From Rhizobium terricola (GTDB lineage: Bacteria > Pseudomonadota > Alphaproteobacteria > Rhizobiales > Rhizobiaceae), in NCBI RefSeq assembly GCF_012927355.1, contig NZ_JABBGK010000002.1, positions 206,758 to 270,757 of the forward strand: a stretch of DNA of 64,000 nt, written 5' to 3'. Below, piece by piece: positions 55,713 through 64,000 of the stretch (the stretch's first letter is position 1; each line of letters starts with the position of its first letter). The position numbers were made by a program, and so were the translations under genes. The notes under the pieces are model-generated. The model was not told the DNA's origin. It did no database searches and saw nothing but the letters and a program-made list of their open reading frames with translations.

Positions 55713-56594
55713 TCAACGGCGAACAAGGTCCTCGATCCGCGCTTCGAGATCGCGCTTGAAACGGTCCTTGATCGCCTCGTTCGACTCGATGATCTGGCGG
55801 GCCTTGAGCAGATCCATCACCCGGAAGGCATTAACCTCGGGTCTGAGATAAAGGTCCGGCTGGCACAGCTTCATCTTCAGCGCTACGTTCGACTGCATCA
55901 GGAGCTGGGTCGCGCCGAACAGGCTGTCGATGCGGTTCGGGACGAAGCTGCCGGTGGTTTCCGGGCCGCCGATCACGTCGACACCGACGACGATGTCGGC
56001 CTGGCCGATCAGATGGTCATAGGGAACCGGATTGAAGATCCCGCCGTCGATCATCAGCCGGCCGTCGCGATGGATCGGCATGAAGAGCGCCGGAATGGCG
56101 GCCGAAGCGGACAGCGCCTCGTAGAGATCGCCGCTCTCGCAAACCACCTCGCACTGGCCATAATAGTCGGTGGCGATTACCTTCAGGGGAATGCCGAGTT
56201 GGGAAAAATCCGCGGGGATCGCCTCCGGCAGGAAGGCCTTGAGGATGCGCTCCAGATTGAACTGGCCGAGTTTGAAGCCGCCGACCGCATCGCGCATGGT
56301 GGACGGGCCGAGGCTCCACAGGCGATTGGCGACCGTGCCGCGATGGCCGATGGTCTGGACCGTGTAGTCACGGATTTCCTTGCCGGTCATGCCGGCAGCC
56401 ATGCCGGCGCCGATGATCGCCCCCATCGACGAGCCTGCGATCACCGTCGGGCGGATCCCGAGTTCGTCCAACGCCTCGATGACCGGAATATGAGCAAAGC
56501 CACGCGCACCGCCCGCCCCGAGCGCAAGCGCGATGGAAGGCGCCCCGGCCGATTGCTCAGTCGGAGCGACGGTCAAGGCGATGTTTTCTTGCAT
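55713..56594 (-). CDS. Patatin-like phospholipase, RssA family
   Basis: A 293-residue patatin-fold acyl hydrolase. The oxyanion loop ALGAGGARGFAHIPV, the nucleophile elbow GSSMG (Ser near 55), and the DGG motif (RLMIDGGIFNPVP) with the catalytic Asp are all present. It lacks a signal peptide and should act on membrane lipids from the cytoplasm. The substrate is unknown. Confidence 0.92.
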   Translation of the reverse strand: MQENIALTVAPTEQSAGAPSIALALGAGGARGFAHIPVIEALDELGIRPTVIAGSSMGAIIGAGMAAGMTGKEIRDYTVQTIGHRGTVANRLWSLGPSTMRDAVGGFKLGQFNLERILKAFLPEAIPADFSQLGIPLKVIATDYYGQCEVVCESGDLYEALSASAAIPALFMPIHRDGRLMIDGGIFNPVPYDHLIGQADIVVGVDVIGGPETTGSFVPNRIDSLFGATQLLMQSNVALKMKLCQPDLYLRPEVNAFRVMDLLKARQIIESNEAIKDRFKRDLEARIEDLVRR

Positions 56595-56617
56595 GGCAGA
56601 CTTCCCCGGATGGAACG

Positions 56618-57178
56618 TCAGGCAGGCTTATAGGAAAAGAAGTACATTTTCGTGTCACCGAAGCTGCGGTCCTCGATGAAGGCGAATACGGGATCCACCT
56701 CGACCAGGACATCGGCGCGCTCCTCGAGCACGGCGATCGCGCCCGGCGCCAGCCAGCCGCCGAGATGGGCGGCGAGCAAGGCCTTTTCGCCCAGGCCCTT
56801 GGCATAGGGCGGATCGGCGAAGACGAGATCGAAGGGTTCTATGTTGGATGCCTGCCCGAGCTGGGTGGCGTCACGCCGGAGAATCCGGGCCCGGCCGTGC
56901 AGGCCGAGCGCATCGATGTTCTCCCAGAGCAGGCTGCGGCCCTCGACGCTGTTTTCGACGAACAGCGCCGACTTGCAGCCCCGCGACAGGGCTTCGATGC
57001 CCACCGCGCCGGTACCGGCGAAAAGATCGAGGATCCGGGTGCCGTCGAGCACGCCCGGATGGGCATGCGCGAGGATGTTGAACAGGCTTTCGCGCGTCCG
57101 GTCGGTGGTCGGCCGGATCGCATTGGATTTCGGCGCGGCCAGGGCGCGGCCACGAAATTCACCGCCGACAATCCGCAC
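56618..57178 (-). CDS. rsmD: 16S rRNA (guanine(966)-N(2))-methyltransferase RsmD
   Basis: A 186-residue methyltransferase with RIVGGEFRGRALAAP at the start, RPTTDRTRESLFNIL, motif I ILDLFAGTGAVGIEALSRG and the catalytic motif FADPPYAKG. The start is GTG at 57178. It follows the pseudouridine synthase gene after 6 bp, so two RNA modification enzymes share a transcript. Confidence 0.96.
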   Translation of the reverse strand: MRIVGGEFRGRALAAPKSNAIRPTTDRTRESLFNILAHAHPGVLDGTRILDLFAGTGAVGIEALSRGCKSALFVENSVEGRSLLWENIDALGLHGRARILRRDATQLGQASNIEPFDLVFADPPYAKGLGEKALLAAHLGGWLAPGAIAVLEERADVLVEVDPVFAFIEDRSFGDTKMYFFSYKPA

Positions 57179-57184
57179 CGCGCC

Positions 57185-59098
57185 TTACCTCTTGCCCTTG
57201 GCAGGACCGCGGCCGCCGGAAGGCTTGCCGCCACCGGGACGTCCGCCGCCGGGCTTGCCGGAAAAGGACTTCGCGCCACCCGGCTTTCCGCCCGGCTTGC
57301 CGCCGAAGGGCTTTGCGCCCCGCGGCTTGTCACCGAAGGCGCGATCTCCGGTGGGGCGGCTGTCGGCGCTGCGCGGACCGCGGGGCCTGTCGCCGAACGG
57401 ACGGTCACCGCCCGGACGGCCCTCGGAGCGGGGACCGCGCGGCTTGTCGCCGAAAGGCCGGTCACCGCGCGGGCGGTCCTCACGGGGACGATCATCGCGG
57501 GGACGGTCATCACGGGGACGGTCGCCGAAGGCGCGTTCGCCACGAGGGCGATCGCCACCACGGGCCGGACGGTCACCACGGTCACCACGATCGCCGCGTT
57601 CCGGACGATCGCCGAAGCTGCGCCGGCCGCCGAAACCTTCATCGTCCTTGCGACGGGCCGGCTGTTCGGCGCGGATCCATTCGCCCTCTTCGTCCCGGGT
57701 ACGGCTGACCTGTACGCGGGGGCCCGGATCCGGACGACCGTATTCCGGCTTGCCACCCTTGCGGTCCGGGTCGAAACGGTTGAGCGACTTGGTCGGCTTG
57801 CCATCCTTCGTGCGGCCGTAGCGCTTGTCGGCACCGCCGTCGGGACGGGCGCGAGCTGCACGCTTCTCGGCAGCTTCCGCCTCGGCGGCCTTCTTCTCGG
57901 AGACAGGGCGGGCGCCGGGCGCCATCCAGACATTCGCGGTCCGGGTCGAGCCCGGCGTGCGGCGCTTCGGCTTGTCTGGGCTGTCGCCGTAACCACCACG
58001 ACGATCGTCTCCGCCGCGATCGTCGCGCTTGCCACCGAAGGAACCCTTGCGGCCATCACGGTCGCCGTCGCGCTTCGTGTCGAGACGACCGAGAGCCTGT
58101 TCGCGGCGGTCCTCGGGCTTGGCCCACTTCGAACGCTCGGCCTTTGCCGGCACCTTGGCGGGGGCGGCATCATCCTCGTCGCCGACCGGGCCGGCGCTGT
58201 AGATCGGCGCATCGAAATTGGCCTTGGCATCCTCGATCAGGCGGGGCCCCAGCTGGTCTCGCAGCATGCGGCCGCGCACCTCGATGACCTTGCCCTCCGG
58301 CAGGTCGCCGAGCTGGAACGGACCGTAGGAGATGCGGATCAGCCGATTGACCTCGAGACCCAGCGCGCCGAGCACGTTCTTGATCTCGCGGTTCTTGCCT
58401 TCACGCAGGCCCATCGTGATCCACGCATTGTGGCCCTGGGTGCGGTCGAGCGTCGCGTCGATGGAACCGTAGAGCACGCCGTCGACGGCAATGCCGTCCT
58501 TCAGCTTGTCGAGTGCCGCCTGGTCGATCTCGCCATGGGCGCGAACGCGGTAGCGACGCAGCCAGCCTGTGGTCGGCAATTCGAGCACGCGCGCCAGGCC
58601 ACCGTCATTGGTCAGCAGCAGCAGACCTTCGGTGTTGATGTCGAGGCGGCCGATCGACATGACCCGGGGAAGTTCTTCCGGCAGGTTGTCGAAAACGGTC
58701 GGACGGCCTTCTGGATCGGAGTTGGTGGTCACCAGGCCGGCAGGCTTGTGATAGAGCCAGAGGCGGGTGCGCTCGATGCCGCGGATCGCCGCGCCGTCGA
58801 CCTCGATCGTGTCGGAGAGCGTCGCATTGACGACCGGAGTATCGAGCACCTTGCCGTTCAGGGTGACGCGACCTTCCATGATCATGCGCTCGACGTCGCG
58901 ACGCGAGGCAACGCCCGCGCGCGCGAGCAGCTTGGAGATGCGCTCGGGCTTGGTTTCATCGGCGGCGATCGTGGCCTCGACCCTGGCCGGCTTGCGCGCG
59001 GGCTTGTCGGATTCCGCGCTCGGCTTGCGGGTGAACGGCTTGCCGCCGCGGTCGGACGTCTTCGGTCCGGGGCGTCTGGACTTGTCTTTGAATGTCAT
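57185..59098 (-). CDS. RluB-type pseudouridine synthase with long Arg/Gly-rich C-terminal tail
   Basis: A 637-residue protein, more than twice the length of the family's core. After a basic N-terminus comes an S4 RNA-binding domain (about 52-98) and a RsuA/RluB/E/F catalytic domain to about residue 300, with the catalytic Asp in GRLDINTEGLLLLTNDGG. The last 330 or so residues are low-complexity: a K/R/G-rich zone, then repeated RPRDDRP/RGDRPFGDKPRGP units, and a G/K/P-rich end. It probably modifies 23S rRNA. The tail likely binds RNA. It begins a transcript shared with rsmD. Confidence 0.93.
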   Translation of the reverse strand: MTFKDKSRRPGPKTSDRGGKPFTRKPSAESDKPARKPARVEATIAADETKPERISKLLARAGVASRRDVERMIMEGRVTLNGKVLDTPVVNATLSDTIEVDGAAIRGIERTRLWLYHKPAGLVTTNSDPEGRPTVFDNLPEELPRVMSIGRLDINTEGLLLLTNDGGLARVLELPTTGWLRRYRVRAHGEIDQAALDKLKDGIAVDGVLYGSIDATLDRTQGHNAWITMGLREGKNREIKNVLGALGLEVNRLIRISYGPFQLGDLPEGKVIEVRGRMLRDQLGPRLIEDAKANFDAPIYSAGPVGDEDDAAPAKVPAKAERSKWAKPEDRREQALGRLDTKRDGDRDGRKGSFGGKRDDRGGDDRRGGYGDSPDKPKRRTPGSTRTANVWMAPGARPVSEKKAAEAEAAEKRAARARPDGGADKRYGRTKDGKPTKSLNRFDPDRKGGKPEYGRPDPGPRVQVSRTRDEEGEWIRAEQPARRKDDEGFGGRRSFGDRPERGDRGDRGDRPARGGDRPRGERAFGDRPRDDRPRDDRPREDRPRGDRPFGDKPRGPRSEGRPGGDRPFGDRPRGPRSADSRPTGDRAFGDKPRGAKPFGGKPGGKPGGAKSFSGKPGGGRPGGGKPSGGRGPAKGKR

Positions 59099-59162
59099 TT
59101 GCTGTTTGCCTGTGGTTTGGGCTGTCCTATCAGGTCAAGACCGCTTGGTTAAGAGGAAAGTT

Positions 59163-59618
59163 GTGGAAGTGGCGCAGACGAACGGTTTCATGGCTGCCGC
59201 ACTGGATGAGGCACGGGCAGCCGGAGAGCGCGGCGAGGTGCCAATCGGCGCGGTCGTCGTCTCGGACGGCGCGATCGTGGCGCGCGCCGGCAATGAAACA
59301 CGGGCGCTGAACGACATCACCGCCCATGCCGAGATCCTCGCGATCCGCCGGGCCGCGGCGGCGATCGGTGACGAGCGGCTGACGGGCGCCGACCTCTACG
59401 TCACGCTTGAGCCTTGCACCATGTGCGCCGCGGCGATCTCCTTTGCCCGGATCCGCCGGCTCTATTACGGCGCGGAGGATCCGAAGGGCGGCGGGGTCGA
59501 CAACGGCGTGCGCTTCTATGCGCAGCCGACCTGCCACCATGCGCCCGAGGTCTATGCGGGGATCGGCGAGACGTCGTCCGCGGACCTCCTGAAGCGTTTC
59601 TTCCAGAGCCGGCGGTAG
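59163..59618 (+). CDS. tadA: tRNA-specific adenosine deaminase TadA
   Basis: A 151-residue zinc deaminase that converts A34 to inosine in tRNA(Arg). The zinc site is H55-A-E57 (TAHAEILAIRR) and C85-x2-C88 (EPCTMCAAA); PIGAVVV and FYAQPTCHH complete the family pattern. A GTG at 59163 is chosen because AGAGGAAAG lies just before it; an ATG nine codons downstream (59190) is the alternative. It is divergent from the pseudouridine synthase gene. Confidence 0.95.
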   Translation: MEVAQTNGFMAAALDEARAAGERGEVPIGAVVVSDGAIVARAGNETRALNDITAHAEILAIRRAAAAIGDERLTGADLYVTLEPCTMCAAAISFARIRRLYYGAEDPKGGGVDNGVRFYAQPTCHHAPEVYAGIGETSSADLLKRFFQSRR

Positions 59619-59651
59619 GACTGGCGGCCGATTGTCTACGCGCGGCTCGTG

Positions 59652-60452
59652 TCAGGCGGTGACCGGGTCGATCTCGCGTCCGTCGATGACGACACGGTTG
59701 CGGCCCCCGTCCTTGGCGCCGTAGAGGTGCTGGTCGGCCTGACGGAAAAGATCGATCGGGTCGAAGACACCGGTCGTCGAAGCGGCGCCGATGCTCACGC
59801 TCAGCGGCACGCGGCGTCCGTCTGCCTGGAGCTCCACGTCTGCGACGGCGCGGCGAATGCTGCCCGCAATCCGGCGGGCCTGCTCCGGATCGGCCTTGGC
59901 GAGGAAGATGACGAACTCCTCTCCGCCGATGCGGCCCCACAGATCGTCAGGCCCCAATGTTGCATCGATCGTCGCGGCAATGCGGCGCAGGGCCTCGTCG
60001 CCGACCAGATGGCCAAAGGTATCGTTGATGCGCTTGAAGTGATCGGCGTCGGCGATCAGCAGTGCCACCGGCCCAGGGTCACGTCCGGCCAGGTCGTCGA
60101 GAGCGGCAAAGAGCGCCTCGCGGTTCAATCCGCCGGTCAGAGCATCGCGCCGGGCCCGCCAGCGAAGATCGTCATGCAGACGTCGAAGCTCGATATGCAT
60201 GTCCTCCAATGCGACATGCATATGGGCGAGTTCGTCGCGCTGCCGCTCGATCACATCCGTCTGGTGAAACTGCCACAGGCTTGCCGGCCCGGCGATGACC
60301 AGCGGGCAGAACACGCTCATCCAGAAACCGGGACCGTCCGGATGGCCGCCCAGCAGCGGAACCACCAGAAGAACGATAGAGACGGAAGCGAGCACCGACG
60401 CGAGCGTCGTGACCGCTGATTTGACGATTGTTTTCCGGCTGATGGCACGCAT
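59652..60452 (-). CDS. Membrane-anchored GGDEF diguanylate cyclase
   Basis: A 266-residue protein with two N-terminal TM helices (about 13-32 and 43-60), a coiled-coil linker (about 66-98), and a C-terminal GGDEF domain (ALTGGLNREALFAALDDL; RIGGEEFVIFLAK). The active-site G-G-E-E-F is intact; no RxxD inhibitory site is obvious upstream of it. It should make c-di-GMP at the inner membrane, possibly in response to a signal sensed by dimerisation. Confidence 0.92.
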   Translation of the reverse strand: MRAISRKTIVKSAVTTLASVLASVSIVLLVVPLLGGHPDGPGFWMSVFCPLVIAGPASLWQFHQTDVIERQRDELAHMHVALEDMHIELRRLHDDLRWRARRDALTGGLNREALFAALDDLAGRDPGPVALLIADADHFKRINDTFGHLVGDEALRRIAATIDATLGPDDLWGRIGGEEFVIFLAKADPEQARRIAGSIRRAVADVELQADGRRVPLSVSIGAASTTGVFDPIDLFRQADQHLYGAKDGGRNRVVIDGREIDPVTA

Positions 60453-60526
60453 GCGCGCACGCTATGCCCGACGGGTTAACGCAACATGATACCGCTCGAA
60501 AAAACTCTCCCGGGAAGGAACGCCGG

Positions 60527-61009
60527 TCAGGCGCCTTCGGCAAAGGCCTTCAGGCGGTCGCCGGCAAGGCGATAGCGGATCCATTCATTCTGGGGCTCTC
60601 CGCCGATGGCGTCATAGACGCGGATCGCCGGTTCGTTCCAGTCGAGGACGCTCCACTCAAACCGGCCGCACCCCTTGTCGACGGCAATCTTCGCCAGATG
60701 ACGCAGCATGCGCTTGCCGGCGCCCGAGCCCCGGTAATCGGGCGAAATGTAGAGATCCTCGAGATAGAGACCGTTCTTCGCCTGCCAGGTGGAATAGTTG
60801 AAGAACCAGACGGCAAAGCCGGCGGGTAGGCCATCCGCCTCGATGATGGCCGCGCCCGTGACGGAACCGGGGCCGAACAGGGATGCCTTCAGGCTCTCTT
60901 CCGTCGCCTCGACCTCGTGGCCGGCATTTTCGAAGACGGCGAGTTCGGTGATGAAGCGCAGGATGGTGCCGGCATCGTCGGGCGTGGCGTCGCGGATGGT
61001 GAAGTTCAT
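60527..61009 (-). CDS. GNAT-family N-acetyltransferase
   Basis: A 160-residue GNAT enzyme: IRDATPDDAGTILRFITELA, LYLEDLYISPDYRGSGAGKR with the acetyl-CoA loop, and FEWSVLDWNEPAIRVYDAIG. The pattern is close to the diamine/spermidine acetyltransferase (SSAT-like) branch, but the substrate is not certain. Confidence 0.9.
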   Translation of the reverse strand: MNFTIRDATPDDAGTILRFITELAVFENAGHEVEATEESLKASLFGPGSVTGAAIIEADGLPAGFAVWFFNYSTWQAKNGLYLEDLYISPDYRGSGAGKRMLRHLAKIAVDKGCGRFEWSVLDWNEPAIRVYDAIGGEPQNEWIRYRLAGDRLKAFAEGA

Positions 61010-61038
61010 CGGGTTCCCCAGGTGTCAGGCCATGAAAA

Positions 61039-61064
61039 AGGGCAGGCCGTTTCCGCCCTGCCCT
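61039..61064 (-). terminator. Terminator of the lipoprotein gene
   Basis: An 8-bp stem AGGGCAGG/CCTGCCCT with a 10-nt loop, followed on the minus strand by TTTTTC, lies 31 bp after the stop codon at 61095. Confidence 0.85.
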
Positions 61065-61094
61065 GTCCGTTCGAATGCGATGCAGCCGCCAGAC

Positions 61095-61724
61095 TTACTG
61101 GAAAGGCATCCACCACTGATTGTTCTGCTGGTTGGCAGCCTTGGCCAGCTTCTTGCGGCGCTTTTCTTTCTTGGCTTCCGGTTCGCCCAGATCGGTCAGA
61201 GCCGTCTCGTCCGCCTGGCGATATTCGGTCGGCGGGTCGGAGAGGAAGCGGCGCTGGTCGAGGTACGCGCCCTTCTGCAGCTGGCGTGCCTCGCGGAAGG
61301 CCTGCCACTTCTGGCTCTCGGTCATGGTGCCGTTGGTGCCGTAACCGGCGAGCAGCGGCGAACGGTAGCGCGGATTGTTGGCATTGGCGTCGGCCTCGGC
61401 GACCAGACGTTCGCGGGCCTCTTCCGGCGTCTCGAGCCACTCCGGATTGTCCTTGCCGGCGAGCGACTGCTGCGGGGCAGCCAGGCTGGCCTTGGCCGAT
61501 TCCGGCGGCATCACCAGTGCCGGGCGCGGATTGTACTTCGTGCCCTTGTTCTTGTTCGGATCGGAGCCGAGGGAAACGGCGGAGCCGACGTCATCGACCA
61601 GCTGCTCCATGGCCGTCTTGTCGGTGCCGTAGGTCGGGCTGCCGACGCAGCCGGCCAACATGGAGCAAGCGACAAGCAGGCCGGTCATCCCGACACCAAC
61701 TCTGAACAGATCTGCCGATTTCAT
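61095..61724 (-). CDS. Hypothetical lipoprotein
   Basis: A 209-residue protein with a lipoprotein signal (TM stretch about 9-25, lipobox SMLAGC with the modified Cys at 26). The mature part has an unstructured, Ala/Pro-rich region and a basic tail near its end (EPEAKKEKRRKKLAKAANQQ) ending in WWMPFQ. No known domain is recognised. It is encoded just downstream of ileS on the same strand. Confidence 0.82.
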   Translation of the reverse strand: MKSADLFRVGVGMTGLLVACSMLAGCVGSPTYGTDKTAMEQLVDDVGSAVSLGSDPNKNKGTKYNPRPALVMPPESAKASLAAPQQSLAGKDNPEWLETPEEARERLVAEADANANNPRYRSPLLAGYGTNGTMTESQKWQAFREARQLQKGAYLDQRRFLSDPPTEYRQADETALTDLGEPEAKKEKRRKKLAKAANQQNNQWWMPFQ

Positions 61725-61815
61725 GAATGCCTACGAGCCTCGCCGCTGTTTATGCTTCCGCCGACTGTCTTCGATACTCGCCTGAGCGAAGATTCCGGCC
61801 ATTTTCAGGCACATT

Positions 61816-61851
61816 TACCGGATGACACGCCAAAGAGCAAATCATCCGGTA
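61816..61851 (-). terminator. Inverted repeat after ileS
   Basis: Perfect 10-bp arms TACCGGATGA (61816-61825) and TCATCCGGTA (61842-61851) with a 16-nt loop, beginning 8 bp after the ileS stop. It lacks a long T run, so termination efficiency is uncertain. Confidence 0.6.
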
Positions 61852-61859
61852 ACATTTCA

Positions 61860-64000
61860 TTAATGGCGGGCAGCCAGTTCCCGCAGTGCCGCCGCGTCGC
61901 GTGCGGACACATCCGGGTAGTCCGGATCGGAACCGACGTCCGGCGTGATCTTCCAGGAGCGGGCGCATTTCGTGCCCTCGGCCAGCTTCGGCTCGACCGA
62001 AACCTTGGCGACTTCGGCCAGGCGGAAGGCATCCGCCGGGCCTTCGTCCGCGACGACCGAGACCGCCGAGGTGATGCAGATCTCCGCGAAATCCTGGTCT
62101 TCCAGCGCCTTGAACAGGTCCGGGTCGGCAACGTGCACGACCGGGGCCGCTTCCAGCGACGAACCGATGCGCTTTTCGCGGCGCTCGATTTCGAGAGCGC
62201 CGGTGACGACGGTGCGAACCTGACGGATCTTGTCCCACTTCGCTTCCAGCGCCGGATTCAGCCATTCGGCCGGGACCGTCGGGAACTGTTCGAGATGAAC
62301 CGAAACAGCCTGTGGATTGCGCGAGAGCCACGCTTCTTCGGTGGTGAAGGGCAGCATGGGTGCAAGCCAAGTGACGAGGCAATCGAACAGCTTGCGGATG
62401 ACCGCAAGCGCCGAACGACGGCGCAGCGACGACGGGGCGTCGCAGTAGAGCGCGTCCTTGCGAACGTCGAAGTAGAAGGCCGAGAGCTCGACGTTGGAGA
62501 AGTCGATGAGCGCACGGGCGATCTTCTTGAAGTCGAAGGCGTCGTAGCCTTCGCGCACCAGCTTGTCGAGTTCCGCCAGGCGGTGCAGCATCAGCTGCTC
62601 CAGTTCCGGCATGTCGGCGATCGCGATTTCCTCGCCCATGTCGTGCGCCAGCGTGCCGAGCATCCAGCGGATGGTGTTGCGCAGCTTGCGATAGGCGTCG
62701 ATGTTGGTCTGGATGATCGTCTTGCCGAGGCGCTGGTCTTCCCAATAGTCGGTGGTCATGACCCAGAGACGCAGGATGTCGGCGCCCGATTCCTTCATGA
62801 CGTCCTGGGGGGCCACGACGTTGCCCTTGGACTTCGACATCTTCTCGCCCTTCTCGTCCATGGTGAAGCCATGGGTGATGACGGCGTTGTAGGGCGCGCG
62901 GCCACGGGTCGCGGCACTTTCGAGCAGCGACGAATGGAACCAGCCCCGATGCTGGTCGGAGCCTTCCAGATAGACGTCGGCCGGCCATTTGAGGTCCGGG
63001 CGGTCCTCCAGCGTGAAGGTGTGGGTGGAGCCCGAGTCGAACCAGACGTCGAGAATGTCGCGGACCTGCGTCCAGCCCTCACCGGCGCGGTTGCCGAGGA
63101 AGCGCTCGCGGGCGCCTTCGGCGAACCACGCATCGGCGCCCTCGGCCTCGAAGGCTTCGAGGATGCGGGCATTGACGGCATCGTCCTGCAGCACTTCGCC
63201 GTTTTCATCGACGAAGACGCAGATCGGAACGCCCCAGGCGCGCTGGCGCGAGAGGACCCAGTCGGGACGCGTCTCGATCATGGCGCGCAGGCGGTTCTGG
63301 CCGGCGGCGGGAACGAAACGGGTGTCGTCGATCGCCTTCAGCGCGCGTGAACGCAGGGTCGTTCCGTCGGCCAGGTCCTTGTCCATGTAGACGAACCACT
63401 GCGGCGTGTTGCGGAAGATGACCGGCTTCTTGGAGCGCCAGGAATGCGGATAGGAATGCTTCAGGCGGCCGCGGGCAAAGAGGCGCTCGGCAGCGATCAG
63501 CGCCTTGATGACGCGATCGTTGGCATCGCCCTTCTTGCCGTTGTCGTCCATGACGCGGGCGCCGTCGAAACCGGGGGCATCGGCGGTGTAGAAGCCGGCA
63601 TCGTCGACCGGGAACGGGATCTTCGACGAGATGCCGCGCGCCTCGAGGTCACGGGCGTGGTGCGTCCAGGCGTCAAAGTCCTCGCGGCCGTGGCTGGGCG
63701 CGGTGTGGACGAAACCGGTACCGGCGTCGTCGGTGACATGGTCGCCATCGAGAAGCGGAACGGCAAAGTCGTAGCCGAGGTCGACCAGCGGGTGGGCGCA
63801 GGTGAGGGCTGCGAGCTCTTCAGGCGCGATGTCGCGCACGAGCTTCAGCGTCACCTTGGCCTTGGCGGCCGCATCGTCGGCAAGGCGGGTCGCGAAGATC
63901 AGCTTTTCACCGGGCTGCGGACCGAAGTCGTTCGTAGCACTTTCAACCTCAAACAGGCCGTAGGGGTAACGCGAGGAGAACGCGATCGCGCGGTTGCCCG
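61860..64000 (-). CDS. ileS: Isoleucyl-tRNA synthetase, C-terminal part (5' end outside window)
   Basis: The frame runs off the window edge; about 713 residues are visible. They cover the end of the catalytic domain and the editing domain ([40 protein letters not shown]), the class I KMSKS motif ([19 protein letters not shown]) and the anticodon-binding domain. The C-terminal zinc-finger region of some IleS proteins is reduced here ([12 protein letters not shown]). The function is isoleucine charging with editing of valine. Confidence 0.97.
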   Translation of the reverse strand, partial: GNRAIAFSSRYPYGLFEVESATNDFGPQPGEKLIFATRLADDAAAKAKVTLKLVRDIAPEELAALTCAHPLVDLGYDFAVPLLDGDHVTDDAGTGFVHTAPSHGREDFDAWTHHARDLEARGISSKIPFPVDDAGFYTADAPGFDGARVMDDNGKKGDANDRVIKALIAAERLFARGRLKHSYPHSWRSKKPVIFRNTPQWFVYMDKDLADGTTLRSRALKAIDDTRFVPAAGQNRLRAMIETRPDWVLSRQRAWGVPICVFVDENGEVLQDDAVNARILEAFEAEGADAWFAEGARERFLGNRAGEGWTQVRDILDVWFDSGSTHTFTLEDRPDLKWPADVYLEGSDQHRGWFHSSLLESAATRGRAPYNAVITHGFTMDEKGEKMSKSKGNVVAPQDVMKESGADILRLWVMTTDYWEDQRLGKTIIQTNIDAYRKLRNTIRWMLGTLAHDMGEEIAIADMPELEQLMLHRLAELDKLVREGYDAFDFKKIARALIDFSNVELSAFYFDVRKDALYCDAPSSLRRRSALAVIRKLFDCLVTWLAPMLPFTTEEAWLSRNPQAVSVHLEQFPTVPAEWLNPALEAKWDKIRQVRTVVTGALEIERREKRIGSSLEAAPVVHVADPDLFKALEDQDFAEICITSAVSVVADEGPADAFRLAEVAKVSVEPKLAEGTKCARSWKITPDVGSDPDYPDVSARDAAALRELAARH

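Noticed and set aside
56765-59152. 795-codon plus-strand open frame
   Set aside because: It is antisense to rsmD and the pseudouridine synthase gene and has Ala/Thr/Arg-rich content mirroring the repeat tail.

Overview
This 64 kb window is GC-rich, gene-dense chromosomal DNA from an alphaproteobacterium, most likely of the Rhizobiaceae (Rhizobium/Agrobacterium/Shinella-like; the genus cannot be fixed from the sequence alone). The evidence is the split glyQ/glyS, a separate atpI-B-E-F'-F operon encoding only the F0 sector, decaprenyl-diphosphate-synthase-like ispB, the pmbA-cysQ-DUF4170-waaA-lpxK lipid A block next to mutL, and many short alphaproteobacterial DUF proteins. I see no rRNA, tRNA, IS element, prophage or CRISPR array. 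Most of the window is core genome with small accessory inserts.

Layout. 1-2.6 kb: two tandem chemoreceptor genes, the first cut by the window edge. 2.6-5.0 kb: a minus-strand acuR-acuI-DMSP lyase operon for dimethylsulfoniopropionate/acrylate catabolism, with a perfect 12-bp inverted repeat just before acuR. 5.0-7.5 kb: small accessory genes, including an ArsR/SRPBCC pair with two operator-like palindromes and a probable leaderless start. 7.5-14.8 kb: glyQ-lemA-aroA-DUF2207-glyS, a glycyl-tRNA synthetase operon interrupted by membrane-protein genes and an EPSP synthase with an unusual active-site loop. 14.9-15.5 kb: a VapBC-type toxin-antitoxin pair. 15.6-24.7 kb: sppA, a tRNA methyltransferase-like gene, ispB, a TPR-LysM protein, ispE, a radical SAM protein and rnhB. 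24.9-27.6 kb: the F0 ATP synthase operon with a readable promoter. 27.9-34.0 kb: SleB hydrolase, Kup and CorA cation transporters, an Hsp20 gene with a canonical FNR/FixK box, and Mrp.

34.4-45.4 kb is the most accessory part. It holds a NasS-like nitrate-sensor homologue co-transcribed with a LuxR solo, an SMP-30 lactonase, a secreted PRC-barrel protein, a frameshifted nuclease gene, a trimethylamine-methyltransferase-family protein divergent from a LysR regulator, a GGDEF-EAL protein and a PAS-receiver protein lacking a kinase core. 45.7-55.7 kb: mutL, lpxK, a HAD phosphatase, waaA, cysQ, pmbA and a Kef-type antiporter. 55.7-64 kb: patatin phospholipase, rsmD, a pseudouridine synthase with a very long Arg/Gly-rich tail, tadA, a diguanylate cyclase, a GNAT acetyltransferase, a lipoprotein and the 3' part of ileS.

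The strongest leads are the DMSP operon with its probable leaderless promoter, the NasS-like/LuxR pair, the FNR box on hsp20, the operator-embedded start codon of arsR and the interrupted nuclease gene. All functional calls rest on reading the protein sequence and gene order; no database search was run.
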